Counted from the first letter of the stretch, positions 34,625 through 43,019 are shown. The stretch is 64,000 nucleotides of DNA from Nocardioides ferulae (GCF_003660455.1 NZ_QZVR01000028.1:1-64000), one strand, 5' to 3'. Program-made: numbers and translations. The notes: generated by a model not told the origin, from the sequence alone.

Positions 34625-36157
34625 TCAGTTCACCTGCCGCTCGCGCCCCTCCCAGTAGGGCGCCCGCAGCTTGAACTTCTGCAGCTTCCCGGTCGCGGTG
34701 CGGTCGAGCAGCTCGCGGAACTCCACCGACGTCGGCGCCTTGTAGTGGGCGACGCGGTCCTTGCACCACCGGATCAGGTCGGCCTCGGTGACCGTCGAGC
34801 CCTCGGCCACCACCACCAGCGCCTTGATCGTCTCGCCCCACTTCTCGTCGGGCACCCCGATCACCGCCACCTCCGCGACGTCGGGGTGGGAGAACAGCGC
34901 GTCCTCGACCTCGATCGAGGACACGTTCTCGCCGCCGGTGATGATCACGTCCTTCTTGCGGTCCTGGATCGTCAGGTAGCCGTCGTCGCCGATCTCGCCC
35001 CCGTCGCCGGTGTGGAACCAGCCGCCCTCCAGCGCGCGCTCGGTCTCCTCCGGCTGCTCCCAGTAGCCCTCGAGCACCACGTTGGAGCGGGCCAGCACCT
35101 CGCCCTTGGGGTCGATGCTCAACCGGCAGCCGAGCGCCGGGGCACCGGCGCGCACCAGCTTGGCGGCGCGCTCCTCGGCGGCGAGGTCGTCCCACTCCGC
35201 GCGGGTGCGGTTGATGGTGAGCAGCGGCGAGGTCTCGGTGAGGCCGTAGATCTGGATGAACTCCCAGCCGAGCTCCTCCTGGACCCGCACGATCGTCTTG
35301 GTCGGCGGCGGCGCCCCCGCCACGATGATCCGCACCCGGTCGCGACCGGGGATCTCGCCCTCCCACGACTGGGCCGCGTCGAGCACGGTGTTGACCACCG
35401 CTGGCGCCGCGCACATCACGGTGACGCCGTGCTCCTCGACGCGCCGGAGGATCTCGGCGCCGTCGATCTTGCGGATCACCACCTGCGGCACGCCCAGCCC
35501 GGTCATCGTGAACGGCATCCCCCAGCCGTTGGCGTGGAACATCGGCAGCGTGTGGAGGTAGACGTCGCGGTCGGTGACGCCGGCGTGCAGGCCGAAGGTC
35601 ACCGCGTTGACCCAGATGTTGCGGTGGGTGATCTGCACGCCCTTGGGGCGCGCGGTCGTGCCGGAGGTGTAGTTGATGCAGGCGGTCGCGGCCTCGTCGG
35701 GCTCCCAGGGCCGCGGCTCGACACCCTCGGCGGCGTAGATCGCGTCGTCGTCGCCGAGCACGTGCTTGAACTCCGCCTCGACGCCGGCGAGGTGGTCGGC
35801 GACCTCGGGGTCGACCAGCAGCATCCGGGCGCCCGAGTGGCCCACGATGTAGCGGACCTCCTCGGGGCTGAGCCGGAAGTTCACCGGCACCAGCACCCGG
35901 CCCGACCCGGCCACCCCGAAGAACGCCGTCAGCAGCCGGGCGCTGTTGTGGCTCACGATCGCGACCCGGTCACCCACCCCGATCCCGAGCTCGTCGAGCT
36001 TCGCCGCCTGCCGACGGGCCAGCGCCGCGATCTCGGCGTACGTCAGGGTGCCCAGCGACGGCGCCGGCTGCTGGGGCTCGTCGACGACGCCGGTGCGGTC
36101 GGGATAGACCGCGACCGCACGGTCGATGAAGTCGGAGATGCTGAACGGGACGAACAT
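34625..36157 (-). CDS. Acyl-CoA synthetase (AMP-forming)
   Basis: The protein has 510 residues and the adenylate-forming signatures: A3 motif YTSGTTARPKGVQITHRN, A5 IYGLTETSPL, A7/A8 WFHTGDGGEIGDDGYLTIQDRKKDVIITGGENVSS, and the catalytic Lys near the end (TGKLQKFKLR). The form matches medium-chain acyl-CoA ligases (FadD3-like or 3-methylmercaptopropionyl-CoA ligase-like). It activates a fatty or organic acid as an acyl-AMP, then forms the CoA thioester. A good AGGAGG ribosome-binding site precedes the ATG. Substrate not determinable. Confidence 0.92.
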   Translation of the reverse strand: MFVPFSISDFIDRAVAVYPDRTGVVDEPQQPAPSLGTLTYAEIAALARRQAAKLDELGIGVGDRVAIVSHNSARLLTAFFGVAGSGRVLVPVNFRLSPEEVRYIVGHSGARMLLVDPEVADHLAGVEAEFKHVLGDDDAIYAAEGVEPRPWEPDEAATACINYTSGTTARPKGVQITHRNIWVNAVTFGLHAGVTDRDVYLHTLPMFHANGWGMPFTMTGLGVPQVVIRKIDGAEILRRVEEHGVTVMCAAPAVVNTVLDAAQSWEGEIPGRDRVRIIVAGAPPPTKTIVRVQEELGWEFIQIYGLTETSPLLTINRTRAEWDDLAAEERAAKLVRAGAPALGCRLSIDPKGEVLARSNVVLEGYWEQPEETERALEGGWFHTGDGGEIGDDGYLTIQDRKKDVIITGGENVSSIEVEDALFSHPDVAEVAVIGVPDEKWGETIKALVVVAEGSTVTEADLIRWCKDRVAHYKAPTSVEFRELLDRTATGKLQKFKLRAPYWEGRERQVN

Positions 36158-36368
36158 CGGGCCTCCTGGTGAGCTTCCCCGCAGCCGGGACGGCAGGTGT
36201 GTGACTCGCGCCACTGTAGTGAGCCTCGCCGGCCGGCTCGACCGCTCGCGACCGGCTCCGGCCACTCGGGTCGGCGAACCGCCGCCGATGCGCGCCGAGC
36301 GGTAGGCGGCCTGCGCCCGGCGGCCCGCGGCACCGGGTTTCGGCGTCCACCATCCGGGAGACCGGTCC

Positions 36369-36429
36369 GCCGACCCGTCACAGATTCCCGCAAACACGCC
36401 GTGTCGCGGTGAACGATCGACGGGTCGGC
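36369..36429. repeat. Copy B of the shared 53-bp motif, with perfect inverted ends
   Basis: It starts with the same 23-base block as 13842 (21 of 23 identical) and is closed by perfect 11-base inverted ends GCCGACCCGTC (36369-36379) and GACGGGTCGGC (36419-36429). The centre contains the 11-base hairpin ACACG-c-CGTGT. It lies 22 bases before the ATG of the SDR gene, as an operator or leader structure would. Confidence 0.6.
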
Positions 36430-36450
36430 ACCGCGACTCCGAGGAGAGAC

Positions 36451-37362
36451 ATGACCGACCAGCGCCCCGAGACCACCGACCCGCAGGCCCAGCACCCCCA
36501 GCCCGACACCGAGGGCGAGGACCTGCCCCGGCCGGGGAAGGAAGGGTCGGTCACCGCGCGGATGGACGAGGAGCCCGACCACGGCGAGGACTCCTACGTC
36601 GGCACCGGCAAGCTGGCCGACCGGGTCGCGCTGATCACCGGCGGCGACTCCGGCATCGGTCGCGCGGTCGCGCTGGCCTACGCCCGCGAGGGTGCCGACG
36701 TGGTGCTGACCTATCTCGAGAGCGAGCAGGAGGACGGCGAGCGCACCGCCGCGCTGGTCCGAGACGCCGGCCGCCGCGCCGTCCTCGTGCCGGGCGACCT
36801 CACCTCGGAGGACTTCTGCCAGGAGCTGGTCGACCGCACCGTCGAGGAGTTCGGCCGCATCGACATCCTGGTCAACAACGCGGCCTACCAGATGGCGCAG
36901 CCGGGCGGCATCGCCGACATCACCACCGAGCAGTTCGACCGGGTGATGAGGACCAACCTCTACGCGATGTTCTGGCTGTGCAAGAAGGCCCTGCCCCACA
37001 TGCGCCGGGGCGCGAGCATCATCAACACCTCCTCGGTGCAGGCCTCCTCCCCCTCGCCTCCGCTGCTCGACTACGCGGCGACCAAGGCCGGCATCGCGAA
37101 CTTCACCCGCGGCTTGGCCCAGATGGTCGCCGAGGACGGCATCCGGGTGAACTCGGTGGCACCGGGACCGATCTGGACACCCCTCATCCCGGCCACCATG
37201 CCCGAGGAGAAGGTCGAGTCGTTCGGCGAGCAGACCCCGATGGGGCGGGTCGGCCAGCCCGCCGAGGTGGCCACCGCCTTCGTGTTCCTGGCCTCCGCCG
37301 AGGCCAGCTACATCACCGGGGAGGTGCTTGCGGTCACCGGCGGTCAGCCGGTCACCGTCTGA
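36451..37362 (+). CDS. SDR-family oxidoreductase, general-stress type
   Basis: The protein has 303 residues. After a charged leader (PETTDPQAQHPQPDTEGEDLPRP) it has the extended Rossmann motifs: ALITGGDSGIGRAVALAYAREGADV, the NNAAYQ motif, catalytic Ser in INTSSVQA, Tyr-x3-Lys (DYAATKAGI) and PG in VAPGPIWTPL. The leader and GGDSGIGR form match YhdF/GSP39-like stress dehydrogenases, whose substrates are unknown. The ATG at 36451 has a GAGGAGAG ribosome-binding site. The shared motif at 36369-36429 sits immediately upstream. Confidence 0.9.
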   Translation: MTDQRPETTDPQAQHPQPDTEGEDLPRPGKEGSVTARMDEEPDHGEDSYVGTGKLADRVALITGGDSGIGRAVALAYAREGADVVLTYLESEQEDGERTAALVRDAGRRAVLVPGDLTSEDFCQELVDRTVEEFGRIDILVNNAAYQMAQPGGIADITTEQFDRVMRTNLYAMFWLCKKALPHMRRGASIINTSSVQASSPSPPLLDYAATKAGIANFTRGLAQMVAEDGIRVNSVAPGPIWTPLIPATMPEEKVESFGEQTPMGRVGQPAEVATAFVFLASAEASYITGEVLAVTGGQPVTV

Positions 37363-37390
37363 CCCTGCCCCCTCTGCCCGCGACGGCGCA

Positions 37391-37419
37391 GATGAGAGGG
37401 CTCTCATCCGCATCTCACG
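37391..37419 (+). promoter_or_regulatory. Response-regulator box 1 (palindrome plus direct repeat)
   Basis: The 18-bp palindrome GATGAGAGGGCTCTCATC (8-base arms) is followed by a second half so that TCTCA occurs twice, 11 bp apart. This is the tandem-site spacing recognised by OmpR-family regulators. It lies 34 bases before the Asp-rich protein/kinase/regulator operon. A 25-of-29 match is found at 42046-42074, in the same orientation relative to another Asp-rich protein gene. Confidence 0.7.
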
Positions 37420-37452
37420 CTCCCGCCACGATGCGGCAGGATCGTCGTCGTC

Positions 37453-37851
37453 ATGAGCAACCTGTGGAAGTCCCTGCTGGCCCTGGCACTGGTGCTGCCG
37501 CTCGGCGGCTTCGTGGTGGGGTCGTTGCTGGCCTCCGCCGCCGACGACCCGGCTCCCCGCGACACCATCCAGATCGACCGGGTCTCCACCTCGCCCGGGC
37601 CGTCGGGCACGGCGACCGGCTCCCCCACCCCCCGGCCCTCGAAGACGCCCTCCCCGACGGCGCAGCGGTCCGACGACGACCACGGAGACGACGGCACGGA
37701 CGACCGGGGCGACGGCATCGAGGACGTGACCCCCAGCCCCGACGACATCGACGATCACCGTGACGACGACGGCCGCGACGGGGACGACGGAGACGATGGG
37801 GACGACGACGACCGGGACGACGACCGCGATGACGGGGACGACGACGACTGA
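37453..37851 (+). CDS. Exported Asp-rich protein preceding the two-component genes
   Basis: The protein has 132 residues: an N-terminal hydrophobic signal/anchor (LWKSLLALALVLPLGGFVVGSLLASA), a Pro/Ser/Thr linker, and a C-terminal tract almost wholly of Asp, Gly and Arg (DGDDGDDGDDDDRDDDRDDGDDDD is its flavour). It is encoded by GAC/GGN repeats, so its length may vary by slippage. The acidic exterior tail could bind cations such as Ca2+ or Mg2+, or basic peptides. It precedes, and by 23 bases overlaps, the sensor-kinase gene. Box 1 lies upstream. No family recognised. Confidence 0.75.
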   Translation: MSNLWKSLLALALVLPLGGFVVGSLLASAADDPAPRDTIQIDRVSTSPGPSGTATGSPTPRPSKTPSPTAQRSDDDHGDDGTDDRGDGIEDVTPSPDDIDDHRDDDGRDGDDGDDGDDDDRDDDRDDGDDDD

Positions 37852-39334
37852 GCGCGCCCTCCACGACGACGCCCGGCCCATCCGGTCGGGCGTCTCCGTG
37901 CGCACCCGGATCACCGCGGCGGTAGCCCTGGTGGTGGCCGTCACGCTCGCGCTCGCCGGGCTGGTGGTCTATGCGATCGAGGCCCAGCGCATCGAGGAGG
38001 CGGTCACCCGCGCGGTCGACCAGGAGCTCGCCGAGTTCCGGGTGCTCAGCGACCCCGCGGGCCCGGACGGCGTCGCCGACACCCGCGACGACCCCGACCC
38101 GGCGTCGCTGCCCGGCTCGGTCCCCGGCGCCCTGCGGCTCTTCCTCAGCCGCAACGTGCCCGACGACGACGAGCTGCTGGTCGCCTGGTGGGACGGGGCG
38201 GCGAAGCTCCGCTCGCCCAGCGACCCCCTGGCCGCGAGCCCGGAGTTCGCCGCCGCCGTCGCCCCGCTGGTCGGCGAGAACGGCTCGACCACGCTGACCG
38301 GCCCGGACGGCGAGGTGCTGATCACCGTGCAGTCCGCCGACGACGGCACCACCCAGGGCGCCCTCGTGGTCGCCACCTACCTCGACGCCACTCGTGGAGA
38401 GCTCCGCGACACGATGCGCACCTACGCGATCGTCGCCGCGCTGTCGCTGCTGCTGGTGGCCGCGGTGGCCAGCTGGCTCTCGGGTCGGCTGTTGGCGCCG
38501 TTGCGCGTGCTCCGTGAGACGACCGACGAGCTCACCGACGCCGACCTGACCCGGCGCATCCCGGTGCGCGGCAACGACGACATCACCGCGCTGACCCGCA
38601 CCGTCAACCGGATGCTCGACCGGATGGAGGCCTCGTTCCTGGGCCAACGGCAGTTCCTCGACGACGCCGGCCACGAGCTGAAGACCCCCCTCACCGTGCT
38701 GCGCGGCCATCTCGAACTGCTCGACACCGGCAGCCCCGCCGAGGTCGCCGAGACCAAGGCGCTGCTGCTCGACGAGGTCGACCGCATGTCGCGGCTGGTC
38801 GGCGACCTGATCCTGCTGGCCAAGAGCGACCGGCCCGACTTCGTGACGCCCGCGCCGGTCGACGTCGGCGAGCTCACCAAGGGCGTGCTGGCCAAGGCCC
38901 GCGGCCTGGGCGACCGCGACTGGCGGCTCGACGGCACCGCCGAGATCGTCGCCAAGATGGACGAGCAGCGGATCACCCAGGCGCTGCTCCAGCTCGCCGA
39001 CAACGCCGTCAAGCACACCGATCCCGGCTCCGTCGTGGCCGTGGGGTCGGCGTCCGACGCCGGCTCCGTGCGGTTGTGGGTCCGAGACACCGGAGCGGGC
39101 GTCCCCCCGGCGGACCGCGACCACGTCTTCGAACGTTTCGGCCGCAGCCAGGTGCGCCCCACCGACGAAGGCTTCGGCCTCGGCCTGTCGATCGTCCGCG
39201 CGATCGCGGTGGCCCACGGCGGTAGCGTCACCATCGAGGACGCCGAGCCGCACGGCGCCAGGTTCGTGCTCACCCTGCCCGCTCCGGACCGGCGTCCGCC
39301 GCCGCACGAGGAGGAATCGTGGCCCGCATCCTGA
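37829..39334 (+). CDS. Membrane sensor histidine kinase
   Basis: The protein has about 501 residues. TM1 is TAAVALVVAVTLALAGLVVYA, followed by an exterior sensor of about 140 residues, then TM2 (AIVAALSLLLVAAVASWLSG), HAMP, HisKA with the phosphorylated His near residue 282 (DDAGHELKTPLTVLRGH), N box LADNAVKHT, G1 VRDTGAGVP, F box and G2 GFGLGLSIV. ATG at 37829 is chosen because it overlaps the Asp-rich gene by 23 bases; a GTG at 37898 is the alternative. Its stop overlaps the response-regulator gene by 16 bases. The acidic exterior neighbour suggests it may sense cations or envelope stress; this is inference. Confidence 0.92.
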   Translation: MTGTTTTERALHDDARPIRSGVSVRTRITAAVALVVAVTLALAGLVVYAIEAQRIEEAVTRAVDQELAEFRVLSDPAGPDGVADTRDDPDPASLPGSVPGALRLFLSRNVPDDDELLVAWWDGAAKLRSPSDPLAASPEFAAAVAPLVGENGSTTLTGPDGEVLITVQSADDGTTQGALVVATYLDATRGELRDTMRTYAIVAALSLLLVAAVASWLSGRLLAPLRVLRETTDELTDADLTRRIPVRGNDDITALTRTVNRMLDRMEASFLGQRQFLDDAGHELKTPLTVLRGHLELLDTGSPAEVAETKALLLDEVDRMSRLVGDLILLAKSDRPDFVTPAPVDVGELTKGVLAKARGLGDRDWRLDGTAEIVAKMDEQRITQALLQLADNAVKHTDPGSVVAVGSASDAGSVRLWVRDTGAGVPPADRDHVFERFGRSQVRPTDEGFGLGLSIVRAIAVAHGGSVTIEDAEPHGARFVLTLPAPDRRPPPHEEESWPAS

Positions 39335-39990
39335 TCGTCGAGGACGAGGCGCGCATCGCCTCGTTCGTCGCCAAGGGGCTGCGCGCCGACGGCCACCTCG
39401 TCACCGTCGAGGCCGACGGGCAGCGGGGCCTGGACGCCGCGCTGAGCGGCGACCACGACCTGGTGGTGCTCGACATCGGGCTGCCCACGCTCGACGGGTT
39501 CGAGGTGCTCGACCAGCTGCGATCGCAGGGCTCCCGAGTGCCGGTCATCGTGCTCACCGCCCGCGACTCGGTCACCGACACCGTGTCCGCGCTCGAGGGT
39601 GGCGCCGACGACTACATGCCCAAGCCGTTCCGGTTCGCCGAGCTCCAGGCCCGCATCCGGCTGCGCCTGCGCCACGGGCAGGCCGAGACGGCCGCCGGCA
39701 CCCCCGACGCGCTGGACGCCGGCGCGATCCACCTCGACCTGCGCACCCGTCGGGCCAGGGTGGCCGGCCGCGAGGTCGACCTGTCGGCCCGCGAGTTCGC
39801 GCTGGCCGAGATGTTCATGCTCAACCCGGGCCAGGTGCTCTCCCGGGAGCAGCTGCTCGACCAGGTGTGGGGCTTCGACTTCGACCCCGGTTCGAACGTG
39901 GTCGACGTCTACGTCGGCTACCTCCGCAAGAAGTTCGGGGCCTCGGCGATCACCACCGTCCGCGGGATGGGCTACCGGTTCACTCCCTGA
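39319..39990 (+). CDS. OmpR-family response regulator partner of the 37829 kinase
   Basis: The protein has 223 residues. Receiver motifs: VEDEARIASFV, phospho-acceptor Asp near residue 52 (LVVLDIGLPTLDG), the VIVLTARDS block and the Lys in YMPKPF. The winged helix contains LLDQVWGFDFDPGSNVVDVYVGYLRKK and ends TVRGMGYRF. It overlaps the kinase gene by 16 bases. The likely targets are the boxes at 37391-37419 (autoregulation) and 42046-42074. Two-component pairs with this domain arrangement in actinobacteria include MprAB-like systems; orthology is not claimed. Confidence 0.94.
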   Translation: MARILIVEDEARIASFVAKGLRADGHLVTVEADGQRGLDAALSGDHDLVVLDIGLPTLDGFEVLDQLRSQGSRVPVIVLTARDSVTDTVSALEGGADDYMPKPFRFAELQARIRLRLRHGQAETAAGTPDALDAGAIHLDLRTRRARVAGREVDLSAREFALAEMFMLNPGQVLSREQLLDQVWGFDFDPGSNVVDVYVGYLRKKFGASAITTVRGMGYRFTP

Positions 39991-40061
39991 ATCCGCCGCC
40001 CACCGGTCCCGAGGGCCACCAGACCTGTCGTCCACGGCCGGATCGGCCTACCGTGGCGACC

Positions 40062-40631
40062 ATGAGCACCATCCGTCGTCCCGTCCGCGCAGCGCGCCGG
40101 GCCGCGGCACTCACGGCCGCCACCTCCGCGCTGCTGCTCGCCTCGGCCGGCCTCGCCTCGGCCGAGAAGATCGTCGTCGCCGACGACAACGAGTCCGAGT
40201 CCGCCGCCGACGTCAGCCGGATCCTGGTCAACCACCGCGCCAACCCCGACGCCGCGTCGAAGGGCCGCATCGTGGTGCGGGTGCGCGCCGGGGAGGTGGA
40301 CTACGGCGACCGGTTCAACCTGTGGCTGGACCGGCCCGGCGACCGCCGCGGCGTCTGGTACGCCGCCTCGATGATCCCCGACGCCGGCTACGAGCCCGTC
40401 CAACGGGTACGCGGCTGGCGAACGGCCGGCAAGGACGCCTGCGCGCGGTGGGAGGCCAGGCTCAGCGCCGGCCCCGACCAGGTGGCCCTGTTCTCGATTC
40501 CACGCACCTGCCTGGGCGAGCCCGGCAAGGTGCGGGTCGCGTTGCGGGTCACCTACAGCCCCGGCGTGGACGCCTACCGTGACTGGGTGCCGGACACCAA
40601 GACGTTCACCGACTGGGTGACGGCCTCCTGA
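40062..40631 (+). CDS. Secreted protein of unknown function
   Basis: The protein has 189 residues. The N-terminus is a signal peptide with a twin-Arg-like start (RRPVRAARRAAALTAATSALLLASAGLASA); the mature part is beta-rich and has two Cys (DACARW, RTCLG) that probably pair. It starts 7 bases after a TACCGT box (leaderless). It lies just downstream of the two-component genes but has its own promoter and no copy of the regulator box. I do not recognise a family; the fold type (small secreted beta protein with one disulphide) resembles the 60132 protein. Confidence 0.72.
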   Translation: MSTIRRPVRAARRAAALTAATSALLLASAGLASAEKIVVADDNESESAADVSRILVNHRANPDAASKGRIVVRVRAGEVDYGDRFNLWLDRPGDRRGVWYAASMIPDAGYEPVQRVRGWRTAGKDACARWEARLSAGPDQVALFSIPRTCLGEPGKVRVALRVTYSPGVDAYRDWVPDTKTFTDWVTAS

Positions 40632-40641
40632 TCCGGGTGCG

Positions 40642-41517
40642 TCACCGCACCTTGAAGCCACCCAGCCGCGCACGCGGCTGGCGGGCCAGCACCGGCTCGA
40701 GGGCCTCGGCGAACTCGGCCGGCAGCGGCCGGTTGCCCGGGACCTTGTCGAGCCCTGCGACGACGATCTTCGCCACCTCGGCCGGCACCCGGTCCGGCAG
40801 CTCGTAGGGCTCCTCGACCAGCTGCGGATAGCGACGACGCACGTCGTCGGAGTCCAGGTCGCCCTCGTCGAAGGGCCGGTAGCCGGCCACCGCCTCGAAG
40901 AGCGTCGCCGCGAGGCCCCACACGTCGCTGGCGTGCCCGGGCACCCCGGTCTCCGGCGGCAGGCACTGCTCCGGGGAGAGGTAGGCATCGGTGCCGATCG
41001 GTGACGTGAGCGCCTCGGCAGCCGCGAGCGGCCGCGCGACCGAGAGGTCGATCAGCCGGGCCGGTGCGGCCATGATCACGTTGCTGGGCTTGATGTCCAG
41101 GTGCACCCATCCCACCTGCCGCAGGTAGTGCAGCGCCGCGGCCACCTCGATCGCCAGCGGGAGGTACTGCTGCTCCTGGAGCGGGCCGTGGCGCCGGAGC
41201 AGGGTCGAGAGCCGAGGGCCGTCGATCTGCTCCAGCACCACGTGCGGCCGCTCACCGTCCAGCCGGTGCCGCAGGCCCCGGACGACGACCGGGTGGTTAA
41301 CCGTGGCGAGCGCCTCGACCTCGCGGCGCAGCCCGCGCAGGCTCGCGGGGTCGTCGACGAGGCCGGGGCGGAGCACCTTCACCACCACCGGCAGGTAGGT
41401 GATCTCGTCGAAGGCGAGCACCGCCTCGTACGACGAGCCACCGCCCAGGACCTTCACGGCGGTGAGGTCGGCGGTGATCTGGTCGCCCTCGCGGAAGTGC
41501 CAGCTGTTCTCGCTCAT
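40642..41517 (-). CDS. Serine/threonine protein kinase (cytoplasmic, single domain)
   Basis: The protein has 291 residues and consists only of a Hanks-type kinase domain. Visible: a partial Gly-rich loop (VLGGGSSYEAVLA), the ATP-binding Lys in PVVVKVLRP, Glu of helix C, the catalytic loop HLDIKPSNVIM, LIDLSVARP in place of DFG (Asp kept), and YLSPEQC as activation segment end. There is no transmembrane or PASTA region. Catalytic residues are complete, so it should be active. The neighbourhood (two-component system, exported Asp-rich protein) suggests an envelope-signalling role. Confidence 0.9.
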   Translation of the reverse strand: MSENSWHFREGDQITADLTAVKVLGGGSSYEAVLAFDEITYLPVVVKVLRPGLVDDPASLRGLRREVEALATVNHPVVVRGLRHRLDGERPHVVLEQIDGPRLSTLLRRHGPLQEQQYLPLAIEVAAALHYLRQVGWVHLDIKPSNVIMAAPARLIDLSVARPLAAAEALTSPIGTDAYLSPEQCLPPETGVPGHASDVWGLAATLFEAVAGYRPFDEGDLDSDDVRRRYPQLVEEPYELPDRVPAEVAKIVVAGLDKVPGNRPLPAEFAEALEPVLARQPRARLGGFKVR

Positions 41518-41553
41518 CGCTGCGTCCTCGCCTCGGTCGTCTCGGGTCGCGGG

Positions 41554-41955
41554 TCAGCGCCGGGTGTCGTTGCGGGACTTGTCGTTGGTCGAGTTCTTCG
41601 ACCAGTCCCGGGTGCGGTCGCCGCCGTCGCGGGTGAAGTCCTTGGTCAGGTCTCCGCGGCTGCGGTCCCGGTCGCGGCTGACCGCGGTGACCCGGCTGTT
41701 GGTGTTGTCGGCGCGCGAACGGCTGTCGCCGGTGCCCGTGTTGGTGTTGGTGTTGCCGGTGTCGTCGTCGTCATCGTCGTCGACGGTGGTGACGACATCG
41801 GCGGTGTCGTCGTCGCGCTTGAGCACGACGTCGGAGCGGTCGGGCCCCTCCTCGGCCAGCGCGCTCGGCGCGGTGAACGCGATCAGGCCGGTGGCGACCA
41901 GCCCGGCCAGACCGAGCGTGCCGGTGGTGATCACCTTCGTGTTCAGGGTGCTCAT
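41554..41955 (-). CDS. Exported low-complexity Asp/Thr/Arg-rich protein
   Basis: The protein has 133 residues. A clear signal peptide (TTGTLGLAGLVATGLIAFTAPSALA) is followed by a tract with TTVDDDDDDDTGNTNTN and then alternating Arg/Asp/Ser/Thr/Asn residues to the end. It has no globular look and no recognised domain. The composition resembles the Asp-rich protein at 37453, and both have the regulator box upstream (box 2 begins 91 bases before this ATG). It may form a disordered, cation-binding cell-surface or secreted polymer. Confidence 0.72.
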   Translation of the reverse strand: MSTLNTKVITTGTLGLAGLVATGLIAFTAPSALAEEGPDRSDVVLKRDDDTADVVTTVDDDDDDDTGNTNTNTGTGDSRSRADNTNSRVTAVSRDRDRSRGDLTKDFTRDGGDRTRDWSKNSTNDKSRNDTRR

Positions 41956-42045
41956 GGTGTGCCTCTCCGTTTCGTCTCCGGGTGGTGGGGCCGTGGCCCC
42001 GGCGTCCCCTACGACGACGACAGTGCCGCCCTCCCGTGAACGGTC

Positions 42046-42074
42046 CATGAGCCGCGGATGAGAGGCCTCTCATC
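42046..42074 (-). promoter_or_regulatory. Response-regulator box 2
   Basis: Read on the minus strand this is the same element as 37391-37419, with 25 of 29 bases identical: the palindrome GATGAGAGGCCTCTCATC followed by the CTCAT repeat at 11-bp spacing. It lies upstream of the exported Asp-rich gene on the minus strand and 92 bases before the divergent copper-chaperone/DyP operon on the plus strand. Confidence 0.7.
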
Positions 42075-42166
42075 GACCCTTACCCTGGTGTCGCCCGTCC
42101 CGCCCACCTCTGGAGCCCACGATCGTCCGCAGCGCGAGCTGGCCCGACCGACCGACGCCCCTGTTC

Positions 42167-42898
42167 GTGTGGGGGCGCGCGGCCGTGCTCGGTTGCGCCG
42201 TGCTCACGACCGGAGCGGTGTCACACGTGGCTGCCGGCGGTCGACTGCCCGGGGCGATGGCGATGCTGGCGCTGTTCGGCGTGGCCACGCTGGCGGGGGC
42301 TCGCTTCCTGCACCGCGCGGCCTCCGCGCTGCGGGTGACGGTGCTGGTCGTCTCCGGCCAGACGCTGGTGCACCTGGCGCTGTCCGGGCTGGCCGGCCAC
42401 CGCGGTGACCCTGCCGCTGCGCCCGCAGCCGCCGGCACGGCCCGCCCCGACGTCCACGCGATCGCGGCCACCACCGACGCCGACGGTCACCGGGTCGGCT
42501 CCCTCGTCGACCAGTGGGAGGCCGGGCATGCCGTTGCCACCGGCCCGCCGGCCGACCTCTCCGGGTCGCTCACCAGCTGGGCGCACCACCTGGTCGAGCA
42601 CACCACGGCCCAGCCGCCGCTCATGCTGGCGGCCCACGTCGCGGGAGCCGTAGCGCTGGCGCTGTGGCTCGCCCTGGGCGAACGGGCGCTGTGGCACCTG
42701 ATCCACCTCGCCGCAGCGCGCACCCGGGTGCGCGGCATCCTCACCCGGGCGTTCGCCGCCTGGTCGAGCGCACCGGTGGCACCGCGCCGGCTCGTCCGGC
42801 CGCCGCTGGCGGTGGCCCCGGCGGCAGTGACCCCCCTGCACCGGCGGCCCTGCCGCGTGGTCGTCCGGCGCGGTCCTCCGGCTCTCCTCGCGGGCTGA
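42167..42898 (+). CDS. Multi-pass membrane protein of unknown function
   Basis: The protein has 243 residues with about four or five hydrophobic segments (AAVLGCAVLTTGAVSHVAAGG, AMAMLALFGVATLAGARFL, LRVTVLVVSGQTLVHLALSGLAGH, PPLMLAAHVAGAVALALWLAL) and several membrane-proximal His residues, including a loop WAHHLVEH. It ends in a basic, Pro-rich tail. It precedes a PCu(A)C copper chaperone and a DyP peroxidase on the same strand, and actinobacterial copper-handling loci often have such a membrane protein. GTG start at 42167; no clear ribosome-binding site. Function inferred from context only. Confidence 0.7.
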   Translation: MWGRAAVLGCAVLTTGAVSHVAAGGRLPGAMAMLALFGVATLAGARFLHRAASALRVTVLVVSGQTLVHLALSGLAGHRGDPAAAPAAAGTARPDVHAIAATTDADGHRVGSLVDQWEAGHAVATGPPADLSGSLTSWAHHLVEHTTAQPPLMLAAHVAGAVALALWLALGERALWHLIHLAAARTRVRGILTRAFAAWSSAPVAPRRLVRPPLAVAPAAVTPLHRRPCRVVVRRGPPALLAG

Positions 42899-43019
42899 CC
42901 ACAGCCCACCGCCCCCTGCGCCGCCCCGATCCCCCGGGGACGGTGCCGGACGCACGCCCCGTCGCGGCCCCCGGCCGGGCCGGCGGCGGCGTCCCCCACC
43001 CAGAGACCCGAGGAGACCC

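Noticed and set aside
37760..37828. Earlier start for the sensor kinase inside the Asp-rich gene
   Set aside because: The residues would be a Thr/Gly shadow of the GAC repeat; ATG 37829 gives a normal short overlap and kinase leader.
40642..41517. Pseudokinase, because DFG is replaced by DLS
   Set aside because: The metal-binding Asp, the catalytic-loop Asp and the ATP-binding Lys are all present, so the kinase is expected to be active.
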